From Chloracidobacterium sp. N (lineage in GTDB: Bacteria; Acidobacteriota; Blastocatellia; Chloracidobacteriales; Chloracidobacteriaceae): 64,000 nucleotides of DNA. Each line of letters starts with the position of its first letter. Within the stretch, counting starts at the first letter, position 1. The notes under the pieces are model-generated. The model was given only the letters and a program-made list of their open reading frames with translations. It did no database searches and was not told the DNA's origin. The position numbers and the translations under genes are program-made. Location: contig NZ_CP072643.1 in the NCBI RefSeq assembly GCF_018304765.1, forward strand, positions 124,001 through 188,000, written 5' to 3'. Shown one piece after another: positions 57,320 through 64,000 of this stretch.

Positions 57320-60300
57320 ATGGCACGGTTAATGCCACCCCGTCGCTTGTGGATTGGATTTCTGGTTGGTTTGCTCGTGATGCTCGTCGCCATTGGGCTG
57401 CCCGTTCGGCAGCAGGCGGCCGGACGGGGCTATTCCATAACCATGTCAGAGGTGGCTATGCCGACGGATTTCACCATTTCCATTGGGGGCTTTTGTTTTG
57501 ATCCCAGGAAGGACGACCCGGCGCGGGCGCTGGCGGCGCGGGGCGGGTATCTCACGGAAGCCGCCGGCGACAGCTACCAGATTGTCCAGTTCAACGGACG
57601 GGCGCAGGATGCCTGGCTGGCAGAACTGCGGCAGGCAGGCATCGAGCCGCTGCAATACATTCCGCATCAGGCGTATTTGGCCTATGTTCCGGCTGCGGCC
57701 CGCGAGACGGCGGCGCGGCGGGATTATGTCCGGTGGATGGGGCTGTACCAGCCGGCCTACAAGCTCAGCCCGGCGTTGCAGTGGCTGCTGACCGGAAAAG
57801 CCGGAAAGCCGTCCGCAGATGGGACGTACCTTGTGGCCACGTTCAAGCGTTCGGGGCTGGAAGCGGCGACCAAACGGTTGGAAAACGTCGGCAAGGTCAT
57901 CACGGTGGAGACCATGCCGGCGGGTGCGGTGTTTGATGTGCTGCGGGTACGGTTGTCGCCAGCGGCCGTCATCCAGGCGGCACAGGCGTCTGAAGTCATG
58001 GCGATTGAGCCGTATGTCACGCCTACGCCCGAAGACGAGCGCAATGCGCACGTCACGGCCGGAAACTACACCGGAACCGGCATAGATAACCTGGCCGCGC
58101 CGGGCTATAACCCACAGACGCAGTTTGGCAGCAACGGCAGCGGGATTACGGTCGGGGTGGTGGATGACGGGGTGGAGATTCCCAGCCCCCAAGGCTTTTA
58201 CATCACGACGGCGAATGCCGTGGCGGGGCCGCCCCGTGGCGCTGACAGTTCACAGTCGTTTCGCGGCGGTCACGGGCATCTATGTGCCAGCATCATTGCC
58301 GGCACAACGCCCTTTCCGAACATTCTCGATCCCCGGGGCTACAACTACGGGCTTGGCGTTGCGCCAGGCGCACACATTGTCAGTGTGCCGCTGATTACGG
58401 GCGGAGCTTTTCAGGGGGGCGACGTAACGGCAGTCAACGATACTGTCACGACACTGCCGCCAAATGGCATTCGGGCGACGATTTCCAACAACAGTTGGGG
58501 CGCCGGCGTTGCCACCGACTATGGTACCCGTGAGGCGCAGTACGACGCCTTCACCCGTGACGCCTCACAGGGCGATGGGATTGATCCGCTGCTGTTTGTG
58601 TTCTCTTCCGGCAATAATGGTCCAGGCTCACAAACCCTGACACGCCCGAAAGCGGCCAAAAACGTCATCACCGTTGGCTCATCGGTGGGGCTGCGCCCGG
58701 AGTTGCCTTCCTTCCAAGGTGTTCCCAACACCAACATAGACTTCATCTCCAACTATTCGAGCCGGGGACCGGCGGCGGATGGCCGTATCAAGCCGGATGT
58801 CTGCGCGCCGGGGCAGCAGATTACCGGGCCGCAGTCCGCCTCAAATCAGGTTGGCTTTGGGACATTGGGTGATGGCGTTCACATTCGTGGCAGCGGGACT
58901 TCCTTTGCCGCGCCGCATGTCTCCGGGGCGGCCGCTGTGTTTTCCGGCTGGTGGCGTGCGACAAATGCGGGGCAGTTTCCGGCGCCAGCGCTCATTAAGG
59001 CGGCCCTTATCAATGGCGCGGTGGATATGAATGCCGAGCATCCGGGCGTGCCGGGCAGCAGCTCGACGGAGCCGATTCCCAACATTGCGGAAGGGTGGGG
59101 GCGCATCAACCTGCGCAACTCCATTCCCGGCGGCGTCCCCACGGTGTATGTCAACGAAAACGTGCCGCTGCTGGACAACGGGCAGACGTACGTGTTTACC
59201 GGGCAGGTGGCCAACGGCGGACAGCCCCTGCGGGTGACGTTGGTCTATACGGATGTGCCGGGTGCGCCCGGCGCCAACCCGGCGCTGGTCAATGACCTTG
59301 ACCTCAGCGTGTCGGTTGGGGGACAGACCTACCGGGGGAACGTCTTTGCCAACGGTCTTTCCACGCCAGGTGGCAATGCCGACAACCGGAACAACGTCGA
59401 GAACGTCTTTCTGCCGCCCCAGCCGGCGGGGACGCCGGTTGTGGTGCGGGTGGCGGCGACGGCACTCAACGGAGATGGGATTCCGGGCAACAGTGATACG
59501 ACCGACCAGCATTTTGCCCTGGTGATCAGGAATGCCGTGGCCAGCACGCCAACCACGCCGTTGCTTGCGGTGTCGAATGTCATGGCAACAGAGGTCGGCG
59601 GCAACGGCAACGGTTTCATTGAACCCTGCGAGCAGGGCAGTCTGATGCTTGGGTTGCGCAACGATGGGACGCCGGCCACGGGACTTTCGGCGACCTTGAC
59701 GGCGCTGACGCCGGGTGTCTCCATCCTCAGCGGCACAGGAACTTTTGCCAACATTGGGCAGGGGCAGAGTGTGACCGGTCCTACCCCGGCCTTTCGCTTT
59801 CTGCTGGGGCCAACGGTGCCCTGTGGGCAGGTTGTGCAGTTTCAACTGACGGTGAACTTTGCCGGCGGCGGCAGCCCGTTCGTGACCACGGTGCAGGTGC
59901 CAACCGGGGGAAACAACTATGTGTTTACGCCATCGGGTGGGGCCACGATTCCCGCTGGTGGGCAGCTCGTTGCTGGCAGCCAGTTGGACGATGCCTTGAT
60001 TCCACTCACGGCCCCATTTGCCTTTTCCATTTACGGGACGAACGTGGCCGCCGGTGCTACGGTGACTGCTGACACAAACGGGGTGTTGCGCCTGGCCGGT
60101 GGTGGAGGGAGTGTGTTTGAAAACACATCACTGCCATTTCCCGGTTTTGGCAGTGCGCCGGCGCTCTGCGTGTTTTGGGATGACATTGACCTCCGGGCTC
60201 AGCAGTCGGGGCCACCCAGTGGCATCTTCACCCAGGTTACGGGAAGCGCCCCCAACCGGCAGTGGATCATCGAGTGGCGCGGGGTACGGTTTGGGACCTC

Positions 60301-61633
60301 AGAGGAAATCCGTGTGGCGGTAGTGCTCCAGGAAGGCACGAACCGCTTTGAGTACCGCTATGCCCAGACCGGTCCGGGAAATGGCAATAGTGCCACAGTG
60401 GGCGTCCAGGCTACGGGAAGTGGTTCGCTCTTCACACAATTTTCGTTCGATCAGCCCAATGTGACGCCTGGATTGCGGCTTGAGGCACAGCTTGGCTGTG
60501 GGCCGTGTGTTTTGTGTGAGTATGCCGTCAGCCCGTCAACCCTGAATGTCGGCGGGGATGCGGTGCCGAGCGTGACGGTGACGGTGACGACGGGTGCAGG
60601 CTGCGCGTGGGAAGCGACGGTGCGCAACACCGATGCGCCGTGGGTGAAGCTGGTGTCGGCGCAGTTGGCCAGTGGACAGGTGGTGACGCCCCGGATGGTC
60701 GGCGAGCTTGGGGATGTGAACCGGCGGCTGGCGCTGACGGGGACGGGAAGCGCGACGGTGACTTTGGCCGTCGGGCGCAATCCGGGCGGGGCGGCGCGGA
60801 CGGGGACGGTGCTGGTGGCCGGGCAGGTGGTGACGGTGACGCAGGCTGGGGGCAGTGGCGGGGGCGCGCCGCTGGGGGCGACGATGGCGATGTTCCGGCC
60901 GTCGAATGGGTATATGTACCTGAAGAACCGGCTGATTTCGGACTTTGCCGACCAGGACTTTTTCTACGGGACGGCCGGAGATGTGCCGGTTGCCGGGGAC
61001 TGGGACAGCGACGGCATTGACACGCCGGGGATATACCGGAATGTCAACGGGGTGATGACGTTTTTCCTGATCAACAACAACACGGGCGGATTTGCGGATG
61101 TGTCGTTTGCGTTTGGGCAGCCGGGGGACATTCCGATTGCGGGGGACTGGGACGGGAACGGGACGGTGACGTGTGGGGTGTATCGTCCGGGGAGTCAGAC
61201 GTTCTTTTTGCGGAATGCGAATACGGGAGGGAATCCTGACCTGACGGTGGTGATCACGGGGGCGCAGGCGAGTGACCGGCCGGTGGCCGGGCGGTGGGTG
61301 GCTGGCAGCCCGGTGACGGGGGTGGGGTTGTACCGGCCGGGCAACGGACAGTTTCTGCTGAAGAACGCGAATGTAAGCGGGGCGGCGGATGCCAGCTTCG
61401 TGGTGACGACGACGGGGACGGTGGTGGCGCCGGTGGCTGGGGACTGGACGCGGCAGGGATTTGCGGCGGTGGGCGTGGTGGTGAACGTCGGGGGAACGAT
61501 TCAGTTTCAGTTACGGACGGCAAACACGGCCGGGGCGCCGGAGCTACGTGTGAACTACGGTGCGCCGGGGGATGTGCCGCTCATTGGCAACTGGGATGGG
61601 CAGATCAAGCTGCCGCCGGTGTCGGTGCCGTGA
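57320..61633 (+). CDS. Giant exported subtilisin-family (S8) protease with C-terminal repeats
   Basis: About 1437 residues. The signal segment is MARLMPPRRLWIGFLVGLLV; GGAGG lies eight bases before the ATG. A prodomain-like region follows (residues 40-240). The S8 catalytic domain runs 270-620, with D282 (GVVDDGVEIP), H318 (GGHGHLCASIIAG) and a Ser in GSGTSFAAPHVSGAA. A P-domain-like beta region follows, then Ig/BACON-like modules. The last 240 residues contain about five repeats of the form G-D-x-P-(V/I)-A-G-D-W-D-x-(D/N)-G and Y-R-P-x-(9-11)-FFLRN. This resembles a repeat domain of secreted surface-binding proteins. The Asn oxyanion residue lies in SSGNNGPG. Confidence 0.93.
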   Translation: MARLMPPRRLWIGFLVGLLVMLVAIGLPVRQQAAGRGYSITMSEVAMPTDFTISIGGFCFDPRKDDPARALAARGGYLTEAAGDSYQIVQFNGRAQDAWLAELRQAGIEPLQYIPHQAYLAYVPAAARETAARRDYVRWMGLYQPAYKLSPALQWLLTGKAGKPSADGTYLVATFKRSGLEAATKRLENVGKVITVETMPAGAVFDVLRVRLSPAAVIQAAQASEVMAIEPYVTPTPEDERNAHVTAGNYTGTGIDNLAAPGYNPQTQFGSNGSGITVGVVDDGVEIPSPQGFYITTANAVAGPPRGADSSQSFRGGHGHLCASIIAGTTPFPNILDPRGYNYGLGVAPGAHIVSVPLITGGAFQGGDVTAVNDTVTTLPPNGIRATISNNSWGAGVATDYGTREAQYDAFTRDASQGDGIDPLLFVFSSGNNGPGSQTLTRPKAAKNVITVGSSVGLRPELPSFQGVPNTNIDFISNYSSRGPAADGRIKPDVCAPGQQITGPQSASNQVGFGTLGDGVHIRGSGTSFAAPHVSGAAAVFSGWWRATNAGQFPAPALIKAALINGAVDMNAEHPGVPGSSSTEPIPNIAEGWGRINLRNSIPGGVPTVYVNENVPLLDNGQTYVFTGQVANGGQPLRVTLVYTDVPGAPGANPALVNDLDLSVSVGGQTYRGNVFANGLSTPGGNADNRNNVENVFLPPQPAGTPVVVRVAATALNGDGIPGNSDTTDQHFALVIRNAVASTPTTPLLAVSNVMATEVGGNGNGFIEPCEQGSLMLGLRNDGTPATGLSATLTALTPGVSILSGTGTFANIGQGQSVTGPTPAFRFLLGPTVPCGQVVQFQLTVNFAGGGSPFVTTVQVPTGGNNYVFTPSGGATIPAGGQLVAGSQLDDALIPLTAPFAFSIYGTNVAAGATVTADTNGVLRLAGGGGSVFENTSLPFPGFGSAPALCVFWDDIDLRAQQSGPPSGIFTQVTGSAPNRQWIIEWRGVRFGTSEEIRVAVVLQEGTNRFEYRYAQTGPGNGNSATVGVQATGSGSLFTQFSFDQPNVTPGLRLEAQLGCGPCVLCEYAVSPSTLNVGGDAVPSVTVTVTTGAGCAWEATVRNTDAPWVKLVSAQLASGQVVTPRMVGELGDVNRRLALTGTGSATVTLAVGRNPGGAARTGTVLVAGQVVTVTQAGGSGGGAPLGATMAMFRPSNGYMYLKNRLISDFADQDFFYGTAGDVPVAGDWDSDGIDTPGIYRNVNGVMTFFLINNNTGGFADVSFAFGQPGDIPIAGDWDGNGTVTCGVYRPGSQTFFLRNANTGGNPDLTVVITGAQASDRPVAGRWVAGSPVTGVGLYRPGNGQFLLKNANVSGAADASFVVTTTGTVVAPVAGDWTRQGFAAVGVVVNVGGTIQFQLRTANTAGAPELRVNYGAPGDVPLIGNWDGQIKLPPVSVP

Positions 61634-61676
61634 GGGGACAATAGAAGATAGGGAATAGAAGATAGCGAATAGCGAG

Positions 61677-61705
61677 GTAGGGGCGGTTCCGCGAACCGCC
61701 TCTAC
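61677..61705. repeat. 29-base near-perfect palindrome
   Basis: GTAGGGGCGGTTC-CGC-GAACCGCCTCTAC is an inverted repeat with one mismatch and a three-base centre. It is part of the compact repeat element and could end the protease mRNA by folding into a strong hairpin. Confidence 0.8.
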
Positions 61706-61799
61706 CGGGAACCGTCCCTATGGGGAACCGCCCGTACTGACGAACAGAGGATGGAAAATACCCCATCGTTGCCCTTTATTCTTCATTTGCCATTCGCCG

Positions 61800-61827
61800 G
61801 TACGGGCGACTCGCGAGTCGCCCGTAC
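61800..61827. repeat. Perfect 28-base palindrome
   Basis: GTACGGGCGACTCG and CGAGTCGCCCGTAC form an uninterrupted palindrome. It is the mirror counterpart of the 29-base palindrome at the other end of the element. It lies 43 bases from the stop of the convergent Cys-rich protein gene, so it can serve as a terminator for both neighbours. Confidence 0.9.
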
Positions 61828-61869
61828 TACTCGCCACTCGCTACTCGCTACTCACTGCGATTGTTGAGG

Positions 61870-62790
61870 TCACTCAGCCTGATTGATCGGAAGGCATTGC
61901 CCGGTGCAGTCCGTGATCCCCAAGCCGACGCTACACTGGGCTCCCATGGGAGTACAGGCACCGCCTTGGCAGCGGGTGTCTTTTTTCACACCGTCACCCC
62001 GTTGTGGACAATGGCTGTCCGAAATGCACATACACCCGGCAAAACGTTGGATCGGCACATCCAGCGCAAAGAAACCGTCGGTCAGGTTGCGGCTGTCAGG
62101 GGTAAGCATCGGTAAGTTCCCACCCTTGACCCAGACCTGGGCAGTCGTGAAAGACGACTGAGACTGTTTCAGGAATTCCACCGCCTGGGGCGTCAGAGCT
62201 ACCCGATCGGGATCAAGCAGGATCAGCGGCTGTGGGAACAACTCCCCCACCGTCAGATCAAGCACCTTCTTTTCATGAGGCGAAAGAAGGTCATACCGGG
62301 CGCGAATACGATCCGGCTTCAACCCGGAGTAGTATGCCTGCCGACGCATCTCTGGAATGATGGACTCAACATGCCAGGCGGAGATTCGGCGCAGGGTCTC
62401 GGCTTCGGCAGGATAGCGTTGGTAGTAAGGTTTCATCCCGGCCAGGAATGCCCGGGTACTGACATCCACCGGCAGATACCAGGCGATGAACATCCGCAAG
62501 GCCGGAGGGAAGCGGTAAAACAGCGCAACCTGTTGTTCCTCGGGCTGGCGGTCAATATATCCGGCAATTTCGTAGCAGAGGTTCAGGAAAAACGGGAAGC
62601 GGCGGGTCAGGCTCGCGGGCTTGATTGTCCTTTCGGAAGACACTTCGGGAGAGGTGGCGCCTGGTGTCCCTTGAGCGCAAACAGCATACCCCTTGGTGGG
62701 TGGCACTGCCCAGGCGGATGAGAAGCTCAAAGTCCACAGGCAACAGCCGCCCAAAACAACCCACAGCAGAATGTCACGGAGAACAGGCAT
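61870..62790 (-). CDS. Exported protein with Cys-rich C-terminal domain, fulvocin C-related candidate
   Basis: 306 residues. The signal peptide is MPVLRDILLWVVLGGCCLWTL, cleavage near SAWAVP. A helical middle region includes YRFPPALRMFIAWYLPVDV and WHVESIIPEMRRQAYYS. After residue 255 the last 50 residues hold eight cysteines (CMC, CPQ, CQGGAC, CSV, CTGQC), a spacing that suggests four disulphides. The arrangement resembles proteins annotated as bacteriocin fulvocin C-related, but this is weak. No immunity or export gene was recognised beside it. Its function may be a secreted, disulphide-stabilised peptide made from a precursor. Confidence 0.6.
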   Translation of the reverse strand: MPVLRDILLWVVLGGCCLWTLSFSSAWAVPPTKGYAVCAQGTPGATSPEVSSERTIKPASLTRRFPFFLNLCYEIAGYIDRQPEEQQVALFYRFPPALRMFIAWYLPVDVSTRAFLAGMKPYYQRYPAEAETLRRISAWHVESIIPEMRRQAYYSGLKPDRIRARYDLLSPHEKKVLDLTVGELFPQPLILLDPDRVALTPQAVEFLKQSQSSFTTAQVWVKGGNLPMLTPDSRNLTDGFFALDVPIQRFAGCMCISDSHCPQRGDGVKKDTRCQGGACTPMGAQCSVGLGITDCTGQCLPINQAE

Positions 62791-63039
62791 ACAGGCAACC
62801 TCCAGAGACAGCGTTTTCGAGGTGGTGGTTTGATAAGTAATGCCGTGATGTTAGATGGGGAGAATAAAACTGCAATAGTAGATGCCGGAATGGAAGGTGC
62901 GGACAGCCGGGATGGCTGACAAGGCGGCAGCCAGCGCACACACCGGATGGCGGAACCGAACACTTTTCTTTTGAATCAGGAGCCGCGGGAATTTTAGATT
63001 CAGGTATAACCGGCAACCTGGTTCGGGAGCGTACAGAAG
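62791..63039. other. Divergent intergenic region
   Basis: A 249-base stretch between the Cys-rich protein gene (leftward) and the delta-60-repeat gene (rightward). No gene is supported. The A/T-rich segment around 62960-63010 is a plausible promoter area for the rightward gene. Confidence 0.5.
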
Positions 63040-64000
63040 ATGCGCAGGAAGCAACTCGCGCGTGCTTTTCCGGTATGGCTCATCTTCCTGCTGGGAATGC
63101 TGGTTGGTCAGGCGGTTGGGCAGTCCGGGGCGGTGGATGGCACATTCAACCCGGGAAGCGGCGTCAACGGCGCTGTCTATGCCATGGCCGTGCAGGCTGA
63201 TGGAAAGCTGGTCATTGGCGGGGAATTCACGGCCTTCAACGGCATACCACGGAGCAACCTGGCGCGGCTCAATGCTGATGGTTCGCTGGATACGACCTTC
63301 ACACCCGGCAGCATCGCGGGGCGGGTGGAGGCGCTTGTCGTCCAGTCCGATGGCAAGGTGGTCATCGGGGGGGAGTTCTCCAGCGTGGGCGGCATCGCGC
63401 GCCGGAGCCTGGCCCGGCTCAACCCCGACGGCTCGGTGGATACCGGCTTTGTCGCCGAAACGGATGCCAATGGCATCGTCTATGCGCTGGCGCTCCGCAG
63501 TGATGGGAGGCTGCTCGTCGCCGGAGATTTTATTGCTTTGGCAGGCCAGCGGCGGGAGCGTATCGCCCAGCTCGAACCCAGTGGTGCGCTGGATGCCAGC
63601 TTCAATCCCAATGCGGCAGCCAACGGCGCCATCTTTGCGCTGGCCCTTCAGCCCAACGGACGTGTTCTGGTGGGTGGAGCCTTTACCCAGGTCAACGGAA
63701 GTCCCCGCAGTCGGGTGGCGCGGCTGACGCCTGACGGGGGGCTGGACCTGACCTTTTCACAGAGCGGCCCGATGGATGGCACGGTGCTGGCACTGGAAGT
63801 TCAGCCGGATGGGCGCATTGTCATCGGCGGCGCCTTTCGTTTTGTCAGTGGCATCGAGCGCAACGGGGTGGCCCGTCTGGAACCCGGCGGCGCACTGGAC
63901 ACATCGTTTGGCGCTTTTGGCGGTGTGGGGGGACGGTTGCTGCCGGTGGTGCAGGCGGTGCGCCTTCAGCCGAACGGACGCATACTCATTGGCGGCGACT
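63040..64000 (+). CDS. Exported delta-60-repeat beta-propeller protein, 3' end cut by window edge
   Basis: The visible 320 residues start MRRKQLARAFPVWLIFLLGM, a signal peptide with cleavage near AVGQS. Six repeats of about 50 residues follow, each reading V-x-A-(L/M)-A-(V/L)-Q-x-(D/N)-G-(K/R)-(L/V/I)-(V/L)-(I/V)-G-G-x-F, then N-G-x-x-R-x-x-(L/V)-A-R-L-x-x-D-G-(S/G)-L-D-x-x-F. This is the delta-60 (DUF5122) repeat, which forms a beta-propeller in secreted or cell-surface proteins. The gene runs out of the window, so the total repeat number is unknown. Such proteins often carry a C-terminal sorting or anchoring domain. Confidence 0.88.
   Translation, partial: MRRKQLARAFPVWLIFLLGMLVGQAVGQSGAVDGTFNPGSGVNGAVYAMAVQADGKLVIGGEFTAFNGIPRSNLARLNADGSLDTTFTPGSIAGRVEALVVQSDGKVVIGGEFSSVGGIARRSLARLNPDGSVDTGFVAETDANGIVYALALRSDGRLLVAGDFIALAGQRRERIAQLEPSGALDASFNPNAAANGAIFALALQPNGRVLVGGAFTQVNGSPRSRVARLTPDGGLDLTFSQSGPMDGTVLALEVQPDGRIVIGGAFRFVSGIERNGVARLEPGGALDTSFGAFGGVGGRLLPVVQAVRLQPNGRILIGGD

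Larger units (their letters stand above)
61640..61856. repeat. Compact repeat element: heptanucleotide ends and inner palindromes
   Basis: The block starts with five heptamers of the AATAGCG/GATAGGG type (61640-61674) and ends with four ACTCGCT-type heptamers (61829-61856) that read as their near-inverse. Between them lie a near-perfect 29-base palindrome (61677-61705) and a perfect 28-base palindrome (61800-61827). It resembles short repeated non-coding elements (STRR/MITE-like), though copy number elsewhere cannot be seen here. Confidence 0.75.

Noticed and set aside
61640-61856. CRISPR array
   Set aside because: Units are seven bases without spacers, and the palindromes are single; no cas gene is nearby.
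1-64000. rRNA or tRNA genes
   Set aside because: No stretch with the conserved T-arm (GGTTCGAATCC-like) and acceptor pairing, and no rRNA core sequence, was noticed.

Overview
This 64 kb, GC-rich, gene-dense window reads as one chromosomal segment of a Gram-negative bacterium, most likely an acidobacterium. The evidence is two very large TonB-dependent receptors with N-terminal carboxypeptidase-like (Cna-type) domains, a hopanoid-modification cluster, GT39/GT87-type membrane glycosyltransferases, FecR/TPR/O-antigen-ligase genes, and a repeat-rich exported S8 protease. A thermophilic Chloracidobacterium-like organism would fit, but no photosynthesis, rRNA or tRNA gene is present to prove it.

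Layout. 1-4500: end of rsmB, a nine-haem cytochrome c and a two-domain GlcG/HbpS-like lipoprotein. 4689-10881: hopanoid side-chain genes hpnJ, hpnK, two small DMT/SMR transporters and hpnI in one overlapping operon, with hpnH nearby beyond a small opposed exported-protein gene. 11206-13745: an aldehyde dehydrogenase and two small genes. 13769-18610: tandem GT39-like paralogues, a GT87-like gene and a Spy/CpxP-like protein. 18819-23855: an HtrA protease and a TonB receptor converging on a strong bidirectional terminator. 23910-29402: a PhaR-led operon of two acyl-adenylating enzymes, an alpha/beta hydrolase and a KAS III homologue with an altered triad. 29658-37439: a twin-repeat exported protein, an RND pump with its adaptor, and a second TonB receptor.

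37709-39892 holds a phasin-like protein, a PhaE-like protein and a class III PhaC homologue whose nucleophile is Ser instead of Cys. Together with the PhaR operon this suggests an unusual polyester or acyl-transfer pathway, the most interesting metabolic signal here. 40029-45035: a FliJ/SctO-like coiled coil, then VWA, FecR, TPR and O-antigen-ligase genes. 45077-48819: a compact type III secretion locus with SctU, a TPR chaperone-like protein and four unrecognised small proteins. 49053-53771: a SWIM-SNF2 helicase and fumarylacetoacetase.

53889-56880 is a defence/mobile island: an intact MntA-HepT toxin-antitoxin pair, an IS607-type element (serine recombinase TnpA plus TnpB), and on its far side a decayed second MntA-HepT pair that lacks the antitoxin catalytic centre. 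57320-64000: a giant S8 protease with C-terminal repeats, a ~217 bp palindrome block bounded by heptanucleotide repeats in inverted orientation, a Cys-rich exported protein, and the start of a delta-60-repeat beta-propeller protein cut by the window edge. No CRISPR array, rRNA or tRNA was seen.
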